Source: an uncultured Lachnospiraceae bacterium | Lineage (GTDB): Bacteria; Bacillota; Clostridia; Lachnospirales; Lachnospiraceae | Length of the DNA stretch: 64,000 nucleotides | NCBI GenBank assembly: GCA_934294885.1 | Contig: CAKRAK010000010.1 | Coordinates: forward strand, 25,368 to 89,367 | Direction: 5' to 3' | Shown here: positions 15,689 to 25,497 of the stretch, piece after piece | How positions within the stretch are numbered: position 1 is the stretch's first letter | Layout: each line of letters begins with the position of its first letter | Notes under the pieces: model-generated | Databases searched by the model: none | The model's input: only the letters and a program-made list of their open reading frames with translations | What the model was told of the DNA's origin: nothing | Position numbers and translations under genes: made by a program

Positions 15689-18600
15689 ATGAAAAAGGGA
15701 CTGTTACGTTTCATTTTAATTATGTGCGGTATTATGCTGGGATGCTGGACATATGGGGGTAAAATTCAATATAGTTATGCAGCGGATGAGGATATCTACG
15801 ATATTATATTATTCTGGGGACAATCTAATATGTCCGGAAGTGTTGGAGGGAAGCCGGAGGAGGCAGTGCCGGATAAAAGAATGCTGAGTCAGGAAAATAC
15901 CGGAATTTCCCAGTCAATCTTAAACAATACTACCGCAATGAATCATGTAAATGTAGCGGTAAAAATGGGAACGGCATATGATTTTCAGTATTCCAAATTA
16001 AGCTCAGATCCTTTGGTTCCCATTCTCAGTACAACAAAAACCTTAGGGGAAGGTCTGAAATATAAGAGGGGAAAGCTGGTTGCTGCAAATGATGCAAAAG
16101 CATCTCTTAGTGAATCTCAGGGGACGAATATGATTCCCCAGTTTTGCAGTACCTATTATGCAAAAACCGGGCATAAAGTAATTGCGGTTATGGCAACCCA
16201 TAACGGCAAACCCATCTCTGCTTTTTTGCCTACAGACAATTCCTTAAATCCTTATAAATTTTATACTTATGAGGCAACGAAAATGAAATATAATGCGGCT
16301 GTTGCCTATGCCGAATCAAAGGGATATAAGATTGGATCCAAGTTCTGGGTCGGTTATCAGGGTGAAAGTGATGTGGAAAATATCGTAACGGATGAGGATG
16401 TGGAGAGTTACATTAAGAAGTATAAGCTGTTAAGTGATACATTTTCCAAAGAATTAGGTACGGAATTTGGGTTTTTGGTAGAAAGTGCGTCCCTGTTTCG
16501 TTCTAATTCCTCCAAAATCCCCGCTTCCGTGATGAAACAGGTAAAATTGGTAAATGTTGCTCAAAAGAAAATTGTAAGCCGGAATGATAATATTATGTTA
16601 GGCTCTGACTTTCCTTACCGGCAGTATTTTTCGTTTAATACCAATGTGGTAAGTAATATGAATAATTATTATCATTTGACATCCGCAGCCTTGTCCCAGG
16701 TCGGTTATGAAACCGCATTGAATGCAAGTGCCTACGTCAATGGGAATTTTGCACAGTCCCTTCGTCTTGATAACAGTAAAATGACCCTGGCCAAAGGGGA
16801 AACGGTTCAGTTAAATTGTGAGGTTGTACCGGATTCCGGTCTTAAGAATAATATTGTCTTTGAAAGTGTGAATCCGAATGTGGCAACGGTGGATCAAAAT
16901 GGTGTTGTTTCCGCTATAAAAGAAGGAAGTACGATTATCGTTGCCAGAACAAAAGATGGTAAAAAAATGGCATGTTGTACCATGATGGTTGGAAATGTTC
17001 CGATTAGGGGGATTACCTTGTCTAAGGAGGAGCTGAATCTGACCGGAGGGGAAAGTGCGGTCATAACTGCTCAGGTGCAGCCTGAAAATGAAGGGAATCA
17101 GAGTGTAAGCTGGAATAGCAGTAATTCCTATGTTGCAACTGTAGCAGATGGGGTTATAACGGCACAGCATGCCGGTGTGGCATATATTTCTGCGGTAACG
17201 ACAGGTACACCATATGTTGCAGCCTGTAAGGTTGTGGTAAGGGATGACCGGACAGAGGTAACAGAGCTGTCTGCACCGGAGGCTGATACCCCAAAGGAAA
17301 TTACGGAGGGACTACCGGATGAAGAAGATGAAATGATTCCGGTTACGGCATTAGAACAGGGTGCATATGAGTCTGCGCTTGAAATCGGACGAACCTGTCA
17401 GTTATCGGTTACCTGTGTGCCGGAGAATGCAACGAATCAGGACATCATCTGGACAAGCAGTGATGAGACGGTTGCGTCTGTGGATGAAAACGGTTTGGTC
17501 TGTGGAAATGCAGCCGGAGAGGTTATAATAACAGCCGGGGCAGAAAACGGAAGTGTGACTACAACCTTTTCTTTCAAGGTTGAACCGGTTAAGGTTTCCT
17601 CTATTGCCTTTTGTCAGGAAAATTTCTATATGCCGGTTAATTTCAGTACGTATATTATGCCGGAGGTGGTTCCGGGAGATGCGGCAGATCAGAATATTAC
17701 ATTTAGTGTGGATAATGATGCTGTTCAGATAGATGAGTCCGGTAAGCTTATTGCGAAGAAACCGGGCACCGTTACGCTAACCGCTGCCTGCGGGGGAACC
17801 CTGACGGCAGCATGTAAGATTACGGTAATGCCGTGTCTGGCGTCAGAAGTAAAGATAGCACGAAAGTCCTATTCTTTGAAGGAAGGACAAAGCACTACGA
17901 TAAAGGCAGAGGTTTTGCCGGCAGAGGCAGGGAATCAGCAGTTGAATTATTTAAGCAGTGATAAAACCGTAGTAACCGTGAATTCAACAACAGGAAAGAT
18001 TACGGCGAAAAAAGAAGGAACCGCTGTTATCATGGCACATACAACAGATGGCAGCCATGTATTTTCTTATTGTACCGTTACCGTAAAAAAACCGGTTGTC
18101 AAGGTGCAGAATATTACGGTGTCTGCTAACAAAAATCAGTTATGTCCGGGAGAGTATGTATCCTTGCATGCACTTATTCTTCCAAGTAATGCAACCAATC
18201 AAAACGTAACATGGAGTGTGGATAGTACCGATTATGTAAGAATATACTCCAACGGAACGATTGTTGCCAAGATGGCAGGTCTGGATAAGTGGGTAAAGGT
18301 TACGGCTACGGCAAAGGACGGAAGTGGTGTGAAAGCAAGCTTTGATATAAAGATTGCACCGGCAAAAGCGTCAGCGGTTAAGATTTCGAATTCTTCCCAT
18401 ATAACGAAGATGGCGGCGGGAAAGTCTACAAAGCTTCAGGCAGTGGTATATCCGTCTTATACAACAAACAAAAAGGTGACATGGTCAAGCAGTAATCCGG
18501 GCTATGCAACGGTTACAGATAATGGTGTGGTATCGGTTAAGAGTGAAGGTGTCGGTAAAACGATCGTGATAAAAGCTACGACACAGGATGGCAGTAAAAA

Positions 18601-18901
18601 ATCAGGTATCTACAAAATCCGGATTGTAAGGCATGCAGTCAGTAGCGTGACCTTGTCCGCGACCTCCGATACCGTAAAAGTAAATAAGACATTAAAGATT
18701 ACATCAAAAATCAAGACAACAGGAGCGGATGCCAATACCGTGTTAAGATGGAGTTCCTCTAATCCGAAATATGCCACGGTGGACAGCTCCGGTGTTGTCA
18801 GGGGATGTGAAAAGGGTGTCGGGAAGGTTGTAACCATAACCGCAGCCACGACAGATGGCAGTTATGAAAAAGCGACTTACCGGGTAAAAATAAAGCGCTA
18901 G
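15689..18901 (+). CDS. Secreted SGNH/sialate-esterase-like protein with Ig-like (Big_2) repeats
   Basis: A 1070-residue exported protein. The signal peptide (about 1-31) ends around YSYAA. Residues about 36-350 form an SGNH/SASA-type domain: the nucleophile block is FWGQSNMSG (Ser46) and a later block is GYQGESD, the usual Gln-Gly-Glu region. About seven or eight Big_2 modules follow, each with a VTWSSS...ATVDxNGVVSA pattern. These domains usually bind cell wall or carbohydrate, so the enzyme may deacylate glycans at the surface. No LPXTG or S-layer domain is seen. It appears monocistronic. Confidence 0.85.
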   Translation: MKKGLLRFILIMCGIMLGCWTYGGKIQYSYAADEDIYDIILFWGQSNMSGSVGGKPEEAVPDKRMLSQENTGISQSILNNTTAMNHVNVAVKMGTAYDFQYSKLSSDPLVPILSTTKTLGEGLKYKRGKLVAANDAKASLSESQGTNMIPQFCSTYYAKTGHKVIAVMATHNGKPISAFLPTDNSLNPYKFYTYEATKMKYNAAVAYAESKGYKIGSKFWVGYQGESDVENIVTDEDVESYIKKYKLLSDTFSKELGTEFGFLVESASLFRSNSSKIPASVMKQVKLVNVAQKKIVSRNDNIMLGSDFPYRQYFSFNTNVVSNMNNYYHLTSAALSQVGYETALNASAYVNGNFAQSLRLDNSKMTLAKGETVQLNCEVVPDSGLKNNIVFESVNPNVATVDQNGVVSAIKEGSTIIVARTKDGKKMACCTMMVGNVPIRGITLSKEELNLTGGESAVITAQVQPENEGNQSVSWNSSNSYVATVADGVITAQHAGVAYISAVTTGTPYVAACKVVVRDDRTEVTELSAPEADTPKEITEGLPDEEDEMIPVTALEQGAYESALEIGRTCQLSVTCVPENATNQDIIWTSSDETVASVDENGLVCGNAAGEVIITAGAENGSVTTTFSFKVEPVKVSSIAFCQENFYMPVNFSTYIMPEVVPGDAADQNITFSVDNDAVQIDESGKLIAKKPGTVTLTAACGGTLTAACKITVMPCLASEVKIARKSYSLKEGQSTTIKAEVLPAEAGNQQLNYLSSDKTVVTVNSTTGKITAKKEGTAVIMAHTTDGSHVFSYCTVTVKKPVVKVQNITVSANKNQLCPGEYVSLHALILPSNATNQNVTWSVDSTDYVRIYSNGTIVAKMAGLDKWVKVTATAKDGSGVKASFDIKIAPAKASAVKISNSSHITKMAAGKSTKLQAVVYPSYTTNKKVTWSSSNPGYATVTDNGVVSVKSEGVGKTIVIKATTQDGSKKSGIYKIRIVRHAVSSVTLSATSDTVKVNKTLKITSKIKTTGADANTVLRWSSSNPKYATVDSSGVVRGCEKGVGKVVTITAATTDGSYEKATYRVKIKR

Positions 18902-18942
18902 AATATTAGGGGAATCCCTACAGTTATTATACGAAAAAGTAG

Positions 18943-18972
18943 TTGCAAAGGACTGTGCATATAAAGTAAAAT
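18943..18972 (+). promoter_or_regulatory. Probable promoter of the phenylacetate-CoA ligase gene
   Basis: TTGCAA at 18943-18948, an 18-base spacer, TAAAAT at 18967-18972, about 60 bases before the ATG at 19034. Confidence 0.5.
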
Positions 18973-19033
18973 GTAATTTGGGTGTCATGGAACAGATAGA
19001 TGCCCATTGCAAAAAATCAAAGGAGAAATTAAA

Positions 19034-20332
19034 ATGGGTAAATTTTTTCAGGAGGATATTGAAACCGCTTCGAGAGAAGAGATTGAAAAAATCCAGACAG
19101 AGGGATTGATTGATGTTGTAAAAAGAGTATATGAGAATGTGGAATACTATCGTAATATGATGGATGAAAAAGGTGTAAAGCCGGAGGATATAAAAAGCCT
19201 TGCGGATATTACCAAGCTTCCCTTTCTTACAAAGGATGATTTAAGGGATACGTATCCATATGGTTTAATGGCAAGGCCTTTAAAGGATTGCGTAAGAATC
19301 CAGTCTACATCTGGAACAACCGGACGCCGGGTTGTGGATTTTTATACCCAGAATGATATTGATAAATGGGAAAATGGTTGTGCCCGTGCAATCGTTGCTG
19401 TCGGAGGAACCGATGAAGATGTATGTCAGGTGTCTTATGGATATGGATTATTTACCGGTGGTCCCGGATTAAACGGAGGTTCTCATAAGGTGGGTTGTCT
19501 CACAATTCCTATGTCATCGGGAAATACAGACCGTCAGTTAATGTTTATGACAGATTTGGGAGCAACCATTCTTTGTTGTACTCCTTCCTATGCCGCTTAT
19601 CTTGCAGAATCCATTAAAGAGCGTGGTATTCAGGATCAGATTCGGTTAAAAGCAGGAATTTTTGGTGCGGAAGTATGGTCGGAAGAGATGAGACATACCA
19701 TTGAAGAGGGCCTTGGCATTAAAGCATATGATATATATGGTTTGACAGAGATTGAAGGACCGGGAGTTGCGTTTGAGTGTCAGGAACAGAACGGAATGCA
19801 TATTTGTGAGGATTACTTTATTCCTGAGATTCTGGACCCTGAGACATTGGAGCCGGTTCCGGACGGACAGATCGGTGAGCTTGTATTTACCAGCTTTGCA
19901 AAGGAAGCATTTCCTTTGATTCGTTATCGTACAAAGGACATTACATACATTACACATGAGAAGTGTAAATGCGGACGTACCCATGCACGTATTCACAGAT
20001 TAATGGGTAGAACCGATGATATGTTGATTATTAAGGGTGTTAATGTATATCCTTCACAGATTGAGGAAGTATTAATCAAGAAGGGCATGCCGGAAAATTA
20101 CCAGTTAATCATTGACCGTGTTCATAACGGAGATACATTGGATGTAAATGTAGAAATGACTCCTGAAATGGCAGCGGATGAAACCTTGGATGTTGCAAAG
20201 AAAGAAAAAGAACTGGTAACCGCATTAAAGAGTATGCTTGGTATTTATGCCAAGGTTACTTTAGTTGAGCCAAAATCCATTACCCGTTCAAAAGGAAAAG
20301 CGGTTCGCGTAATTGATAAAAGAAAGATTTAA
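19034..20332 (+). CDS. paaK: Phenylacetate-CoA ligase family enzyme
   Basis: An adenylate-forming enzyme that activates aryl acids such as phenylacetate to CoA thioesters. The 432 residues show the ATP-binding loop STSGTTGRRV, the DIYGLTEIEGPG motif, and a C-terminal subdomain with GRTDDMLIIKGVNVYPSQIE. The length fits PaaK. ATG at 19034 follows AAAGGAG; an upstream TTG at 19007 has no such site. Many gut Clostridia carry this family, sometimes with indolepyruvate oxidoreductase, but no such gene is adjacent, so the exact acid is unproven. Confidence 0.9.
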   Translation: MGKFFQEDIETASREEIEKIQTEGLIDVVKRVYENVEYYRNMMDEKGVKPEDIKSLADITKLPFLTKDDLRDTYPYGLMARPLKDCVRIQSTSGTTGRRVVDFYTQNDIDKWENGCARAIVAVGGTDEDVCQVSYGYGLFTGGPGLNGGSHKVGCLTIPMSSGNTDRQLMFMTDLGATILCCTPSYAAYLAESIKERGIQDQIRLKAGIFGAEVWSEEMRHTIEEGLGIKAYDIYGLTEIEGPGVAFECQEQNGMHICEDYFIPEILDPETLEPVPDGQIGELVFTSFAKEAFPLIRYRTKDITYITHEKCKCGRTHARIHRLMGRTDDMLIIKGVNVYPSQIEEVLIKKGMPENYQLIIDRVHNGDTLDVNVEMTPEMAADETLDVAKKEKELVTALKSMLGIYAKVTLVEPKSITRSKGKAVRVIDKRKI

Positions 20333-20344
20333 TCCTATCATTCG

Positions 20345-20375
20345 AAAAATCAGACAGTATTCTGTCTGATTTTTC
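20345..20375 (+). terminator. Rho-independent terminator after paaK
   Basis: AAAATCAGACAG pairs with CTGTCTGATTTT, followed by a T run. It isolates the paaK transcript from the repeat element beyond. Confidence 0.92.
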
Positions 20376-20398
20376 TATTCATATAGGACTTTCAGGTA

Positions 20399-20603
20399 AT
20401 TGCGCTCCCCTCGATAACCTACATTAATTTGTACAAAATTTAATATTATATATAAGCAGGCTCTTGTAGCACGCCGGTACTTAACGAGGGAAAGCGACAG
20501 CGCATCCCAAGTTTAGTACCGCTGTGTGCGGATGAAGCGCAAGCGCGCCTGCGTTATATATATTAAATTTTGTACAAATTATAAAGGGAAAAGGGGAGCG
20601 CAT
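20399..20603 (+). repeat. Structured intergenic repeat element, copy 1 (leader of the S1-domain gene)
   Basis: About 205 bases that fold as nested stems. The outer stem pairs TGCGCTCCCCT (20401-20411) with AGGGGAGCGCA (20592-20602). The long middle stem pairs TTGTACAAAATTTAATA with TATTAAATTTTGTACAA and continues to GCAGGC/GCCTGC. An inner hairpin is anchored by GCACGC/GTGTGC and GGTACT/AGTACC. Copies 2 and 3 are at 25586-25800 and 29760-29975. It ends 33 bases before the ATG at 20636. No matching direct repeat flanks this copy clearly. Confidence 0.85.
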
Positions 20604-20635
20604 GCACTTCGATAAAAGGGAAAAGGAGACAGAAT

Positions 20636-21550
20636 ATGGAAAAACAGACAATGGCAGATTTTGAGAAGGAACTGGAAAGCTCATTTCGTGTATTAAAGGC
20701 AGGGGATGTTATATCCGGAATGATCGTGGATATTAACGATGAAGAAGTGACACTGGATATTTCTTATTTTGCACCGGGAGTTATTCCCATGTCAGAGGTT
20801 TCGGATGATCCGGATTTCAGTGCAATGAAACAGCTGAAAATCGGAACTACAGTACAGGCAGTGGTGTTACAGGTAGATGATGGCAGAGGAAATGTGGAGC
20901 TTTCATTAAAGGAGGCGGCAGAAGCTGAGGCATGGGAGCATTTCAGAACATTATTGGAACAGCAGGAAGTCGTTACCGTTAAGGTAAAGGAAAGCGTGAA
21001 TTCCGGTGTGGTTGCTTATCTGGAAGGTATTCGTGCATTTATTCCGGCATCACAGCTGGCACTAACATTTGTGGAGGATACAGAGGCTTATATCGGGAAA
21101 ACCTTAGAGGTCAGAGTGATAACGGTGGATGAGGGTGCTAAAAAACTGGTGCTTTCCGCAAAATCCGTATTAAAGGAAAAAGAAGAGGAATCAAATCGTG
21201 CAAAAACGGCAATGATTGTACCGGGTTCTATTTTTGAGGGTACGGTGGAAAGCCTGAAGGATTACGGAGCATTTGTTCAGATGGATAATGGCTTGACCGG
21301 TCTGGTACACATTTCAAAAATCAGCATGAAACGGATTAAAAAACCGTCAGAGGTGCTTTCTGTAGGGCAGAGGGTTAAGGTCAAGGTATTAGAGGTTAAG
21401 GATGGAAAAATCAGCTTAAGCATTAAGGATGTGGAAATGAATACGTCTGACATTGTAACTGATGTAATCGAGGATTTTGATTATAAGAGCGAAGAAATTC
21501 CCAATAATCCTTTTGCAGCATTATTGTCCGATGTTAAAATTGATGAATAG
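20636..21550 (+). CDS. S1 RNA-binding domain protein (RpsA-like)
   Basis: A 304-residue protein with three OB-fold S1 modules at about 20-88, 105-170 and 190-260. The first has GDVISGMIVDINDEEVTLDI, the second GVVAYLEGIRAFIPASQL, and the third the strongest signature: GSIFEGTVESLKDYGAFVQM then GLVHISKIS. Such short S1 proteins in Clostridia act like ribosomal protein S1 in mRNA binding, although their exact role is less clear than in E. coli. AAAAGGAGA precedes the ATG. The leader contains structured repeat copy 1. Confidence 0.88.
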   Translation: MEKQTMADFEKELESSFRVLKAGDVISGMIVDINDEEVTLDISYFAPGVIPMSEVSDDPDFSAMKQLKIGTTVQAVVLQVDDGRGNVELSLKEAAEAEAWEHFRTLLEQQEVVTVKVKESVNSGVVAYLEGIRAFIPASQLALTFVEDTEAYIGKTLEVRVITVDEGAKKLVLSAKSVLKEKEEESNRAKTAMIVPGSIFEGTVESLKDYGAFVQMDNGLTGLVHISKISMKRIKKPSEVLSVGQRVKVKVLEVKDGKISLSIKDVEMNTSDIVTDVIEDFDYKSEEIPNNPFAALLSDVKIDE

Positions 21551-21575
21551 AATGGAAATTCATTACATCTAAATC

Positions 21576-21604
21576 TTGACTTTTTATAAGTCATATCCTA
21601 TATT
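21576..21604 (+). promoter_or_regulatory. Promoter of the valS T-box transcript
   Basis: TTGACT at 21576-21581, a 17-base spacer, TATATT at 21599-21604. The start would be near 21611, just ahead of the T-box stem I. Confidence 0.82.
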
Positions 21605-21614
21605 AGGGTATATG

Positions 21615-21850
21615 TGAAAGGTTAGGAGAAAGAGGAGTAGAAGTGATTCCTTGCAAGAGAGAGTAACTCATGGGCTGGAAGGTTATTTCAAGAAGAACAC
21701 TTTGAAGGTAGCTTTTGAACTACGTAGCTGAGAAAGATTTCATGTAGGCTATGTCGGCATCGTCCCCGTTATAGGATAAGATAAGAACAAACTTAGGTGG
21801 TACCGCGATAATTCGCCCTTAGTCAGATGAACTGGCTGAGGGTTTTTTTT
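21615..21850 (+). promoter_or_regulatory. T-box leader controlling valS, with terminator
   Basis: The conserved T-box AGGTGGTACCGCG is at 21795-21807. Upstream is a stem I with GAGAGAG and GGCTGGAAGG distal elements and a likely specifier GTA (Val) at 21708-21710, in the context TTGAAGGTAGCTTTTGAAC. The terminator pairs CCCTTAGTCAG with CTGGCTGAGGG (with G-U pairs) before eight T residues ending near 21850. Uncharged tRNA-Val should stabilise the antiterminator and permit valS expression. The T-box is certain; the exact specifier alignment is by eye. Confidence 0.95.
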
Positions 21851-21890
21851 ATGCAGACACCATATTCAGAAATGAAAAAGGAGTAATACC

Positions 21891-24536
21891 ATGGGAAAAG
21901 AATTGGAAAAGAATTATAATCCATCGGAAATTGAAGACAGAATTTATCAGAACTGGCTTGACAAGAAGTATTTTCATGCGGAAGTTGACCGCAGTAAAAA
22001 ACCATTTACCATTGTTATGCCACCACCAAATGTAACCGGTCAGTTGCATATGGGACATGCATTGGATAATACTATGCAGGATATTTTAATCCGTTTTAAA
22101 AGAATGCAGGGCTATAATGCATTATGGCAGCCGGGAACAGACCATGCCGCAATTGCAACAGAGGTAAAGGTAATCGAAAAATTAAAGAGTCAGGGTATTG
22201 ATAAGAATGATATCGGACGTACCGAATTTTTAAAGCACGCATGGGAGTGGAAGGAAGAATACGGTAACAGAATTATCAATCAGTTAAAGAAATTAGGTTC
22301 CTCTGCTGACTGGGACAGAGAACGTTTTACAATGGATGAGGGCTGTTCCAAAGCAGTTCAGGAAGTATTCATTAAATTATACGACAAGGGATATATTTAT
22401 AAGGGATCCCGAATCATTAACTGGTGTCCGGTTTGTAAAACATCCATTTCGGACGCAGAAGTAATTCATGAGGAGCAGGCAGGACATTTCTGGCATATTA
22501 ATTATCCGGTAGTCGGAGAGGAAGGAAGATTTGTAGAAATTGCTACAACCCGTCCGGAAACCTTGCTTGGTGATACCGCAGTTGCTGTTAATCCAAGTGA
22601 TGAAAGATATCAGGATATTATCGGAAAGATGTTAAAGCTGCCATTGACAGACAGAGAAATCCCTGTAATCGCAGATGAATATGTAGATAAGGAATTTGGT
22701 ACCGGCTGTGTTAAGATTACACCGGCTCATGACCCGAACGATTTCGAGGTTGGTAAGCGTCATAATTTAGAGGAAATCAATATTATGAACGATGATGCTA
22801 CCATTAATGAATTAGGCGGTAAGTATGCAGGTATGGATCGTTATGAAGCCAGAGAAGCCATGGTAAAGGATTTGGACGAGCTGGGCTTGTTGGTTGCTGT
22901 TAAGGATCACACCCATCAGGTAGGTACTCACGACAGATGTAAGACAACCGTAGAGCCATTGATCAAACCACAGTGGTTTGTACGTATGAAGGAAATGGGA
23001 GAGGCTGCCTTAAAGGTTGTTGATACAGACGAGCTTAATTTTGTACCGGAGCGTTTTGACAAGATTTATAAGCATTGGCTTGAAAATATCCGTGACTGGT
23101 GTATTTCAAGACAGTTATGGTGGGGTCATAGAATACCGGCATATTATTGTGATGAATGTGGTGAGGTTGTTGTTTCAAAGGAAGCACCTTCCGTATGTCC
23201 GAAATGCGGATGCACCCATCTGACTCAGGATGAGGATACATTGGATACATGGTTTTCTTCTGCATTATGGCCGTTCTCAACTCTTGGCTGGCCGGAGAAG
23301 ACAGAGGAGCTGGATTATTTCTATCCCACAGATGTATTGGTAACCGGTTATGACATCATTTTCTTCTGGGTAGTCCGTATGGTATTTTCTGCATTAGAGC
23401 AGACCGGAAAGAGTCCGTTTAAGCATGTATTGATTCATGGTCTGGTACGTGATGATCAGGGTCGTAAGATGAGTAAGTCATTGGGAAATGGTATTGATCC
23501 GTTAGAGATTATCGACCAATATGGAGCGGATGCGCTTCGTCTTACCCTGATTACAGGTAATGCACCGGGTAATGACATGCGTTTTTATATGTCAAGAGTA
23601 GAAGCAAGCCGTAACTTTGCAAATAAGGTATGGAATGCATCCCGTTTTATTATGATGAATATGGAAAAATGGGATGGCAAAGAGGTGGATTTGTCTTCTC
23701 TTACATTGGCAGATCGTTGGATTTTGTCTAAGGTGAATACATTAGCAAAGGATGTAACAGAGAATCTGGATAAGTTCGAGCTTGGTATTGCGGTAGATAA
23801 GGTATATAACTTTATCTGGGAGGAATTCTGTGACTGGTACATTGAGATGGTAAAACCTCGTCTTTACAATGATGAAGATGAGACACAGGGTGCTGCATTA
23901 TGGACTCTTAAGACCGTATTGATCAATGCTCTTAAGATGCTTCATCCGTATATGCCGTTTATTACGGAAGAAATCTTCACAACATTACAGTCAGAAGAAG
24001 AATCCATTATGATTTCAAAGTGGCCTGAGTTTAAGGAGGAGTGGAATTTTGCGGCGGATGAGCTGGCAGTAGATACCATTAAGGATGCAGTACGTGGTAT
24101 CCGTACCCTTCGTAAGGAAATGAATGTACCAAACAGCAAGAAGGCAACCGTTTTTGTAGTATCTGAAAAAGAACCGGTACGTAAGATTTTTGAAGATGCA
24201 AAGGTATTCTTTGCAACCTTAGGCTTTGCATCTGAGGTTCTGGTTCAGGCTGACAAGGCAGGAATTGCAGATGATGCCGTTTCTACCGTAATTCAGGATG
24301 CGGTTGTTTATATGCCGTTTGCCGATTTGGTGGATGTAGAAAAAGAAATGGAGCGTCTTGTAAAAGAGCAGAAGCGTTTAGAGGGTGAGATTAAGCGTTG
24401 TACCGGAATGTTAAATAATCCGAGGTTTGTGGATAAGGCACCGCAGGCAAAGGTTGACGAGGAGAAGGCAAAGCTTGAAAAATATCAGGGTATGCTTGCA
24501 ACCGTAAATGAACGTCTGGCACAGCTAAATAAATAA
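21891..24536 (+). CDS. valS: Valyl-tRNA synthetase
   Basis: Charges tRNA-Val. The 881-residue product is a class I synthetase of normal length. It has the HIGH-type motif in PPPNVTGQLHMGHALDN (about 44-60), a CP1 editing domain (about 190-350, with ATTRPETLLGDTAVAVNP), the GRKMSKSLGNG motif (Lys526), an anticodon-binding helical domain, and a C-terminal coiled coil (about 815-880, with ERLVKEQKRLEGEIKR). AAGGAG lies upstream of the ATG. Expression is controlled by the T-box leader. The following membrane-protein gene starts two bases beyond the stop site. Confidence 0.99.
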   Translation: MGKELEKNYNPSEIEDRIYQNWLDKKYFHAEVDRSKKPFTIVMPPPNVTGQLHMGHALDNTMQDILIRFKRMQGYNALWQPGTDHAAIATEVKVIEKLKSQGIDKNDIGRTEFLKHAWEWKEEYGNRIINQLKKLGSSADWDRERFTMDEGCSKAVQEVFIKLYDKGYIYKGSRIINWCPVCKTSISDAEVIHEEQAGHFWHINYPVVGEEGRFVEIATTRPETLLGDTAVAVNPSDERYQDIIGKMLKLPLTDREIPVIADEYVDKEFGTGCVKITPAHDPNDFEVGKRHNLEEINIMNDDATINELGGKYAGMDRYEAREAMVKDLDELGLLVAVKDHTHQVGTHDRCKTTVEPLIKPQWFVRMKEMGEAALKVVDTDELNFVPERFDKIYKHWLENIRDWCISRQLWWGHRIPAYYCDECGEVVVSKEAPSVCPKCGCTHLTQDEDTLDTWFSSALWPFSTLGWPEKTEELDYFYPTDVLVTGYDIIFFWVVRMVFSALEQTGKSPFKHVLIHGLVRDDQGRKMSKSLGNGIDPLEIIDQYGADALRLTLITGNAPGNDMRFYMSRVEASRNFANKVWNASRFIMMNMEKWDGKEVDLSSLTLADRWILSKVNTLAKDVTENLDKFELGIAVDKVYNFIWEEFCDWYIEMVKPRLYNDEDETQGAALWTLKTVLINALKMLHPYMPFITEEIFTTLQSEEESIMISKWPEFKEEWNFAADELAVDTIKDAVRGIRTLRKEMNVPNSKKATVFVVSEKEPVRKIFEDAKVFFATLGFASEVLVQADKAGIADDAVSTVIQDAVVYMPFADLVDVEKEMERLVKEQKRLEGEIKRCTGMLNNPRFVDKAPQAKVDEEKAKLEKYQGMLATVNERLAQLNK

Positions 24537-24537
24537 T

Positions 24538-25455
24538 ATGCAGATGAAAAAAGATACATCCGAAGAGGCTTTAGCAGGCAGTCTGAAAATGGCTGCCTCG
24601 GAAGCTGCTGAATGGAAACAAAAAAGTAATGTAGGTGATATAGAGGCATGGGATTACAGTAAGGAGGATACTCCTTATTATGTGACCTCTGCAAAAAGCA
24701 AGCTGGTACGAGAAGCAAAAGAAAACCGGCAGATAACACCTTCGGAGGTCGTTTTAAAGATTTTTCATGTTTTGGTTTATCTGGCGTTAATCGGTGAAAT
24801 GATTGCCCTTGCATTTATTTGTATTCAGAATCAGTCATTGATCTTATACAATCTGTCTGATCTGAAATGGATATGGATTGGCGTGGCAGGGGTTTTGCTG
24901 TTAGATTCCGTCCTTGTGAATTTGCTTTTTGAAATGCATCCGGGTTTGTGTGTTGTGGCGGTTGTACTTCCGTTTTTGTATCCTGCGTTACGAAGCAATT
25001 GTGTGGGAGGCAAACACGGAATCGGAACCCTTACCTCTTTTGTATATTTTCTAAGTCTGTGTTTTACTCTTGGCTGTGTCTGGACAGCCTATGTAAATTA
25101 CGGAAATCTGCTGACCATGGAAGACCGTACTCTGCAAAGCCGGATTGTAAATGCCCTTGATATGCAGTTGGGGAATGGGAAGAATCTTGGAGAGTTTCTC
25201 AAAAAGAAAATGGATGATGAAAAGATATCCTTTCAGGAGAATTATTCCGGTTCCTATCTTCGTGTAGAGGGAAAAGGTGAGGTTTATTTGCAGGATGATG
25301 GTTTTGTAACCCGTATGACAAAGGATGTCCCTACCGTCTTACTGTTTCAGATTGTGGATGGAAGAACCCTGAAGCTTTCCGAAGTAACCATAAGGGATGA
25401 GGAACTGACAGAGGCTGGTGTAAAAAATTACTGGGAGTGGGTTACAAAGTATTAA
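24538..25455 (+). CDS. Four-helix membrane protein of unknown function
   Basis: A 305-residue protein with a polar N-terminal region (about 1-75), four likely membrane helices (about 78-100, 110-133, 137-155 and 163-187), and a soluble C-terminal domain (about 195-305). The C-terminal part alternates charged strands but matches no domain I know. The ATG at 24538 sits one base after the valS stop with no separate ribosome site (ATG 24544 is an alternative), implying translational coupling to valS. A terminator follows. Confidence 0.75.
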   Translation: MQMKKDTSEEALAGSLKMAASEAAEWKQKSNVGDIEAWDYSKEDTPYYVTSAKSKLVREAKENRQITPSEVVLKIFHVLVYLALIGEMIALAFICIQNQSLILYNLSDLKWIWIGVAGVLLLDSVLVNLLFEMHPGLCVVAVVLPFLYPALRSNCVGGKHGIGTLTSFVYFLSLCFTLGCVWTAYVNYGNLLTMEDRTLQSRIVNALDMQLGNGKNLGEFLKKKMDDEKISFQENYSGSYLRVEGKGEVYLQDDGFVTRMTKDVPTVLLFQIVDGRTLKLSEVTIRDEELTEAGVKNYWEWVTKY

Positions 25456-25463
25456 CAAATATT

Positions 25464-25497
25464 GATTGCCGGTTATTGACAGACCGGCAATTTTTTT
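25464..25497 (+). terminator. Rho-independent terminator of the valS operon
   Basis: ATTGCCGGT pairs with ACCGGCAAT around TATTGACAG, followed by seven T residues. Its loop contains the -35 box of the next promoter. Confidence 0.92.

Noticed and set aside
20481..20684. 67-codon minus-strand ORF across repeat copy 1
   Set aside because: It lies in the structured repeat, overlaps the S1 gene start and has no ribosome site; the element looks non-coding.
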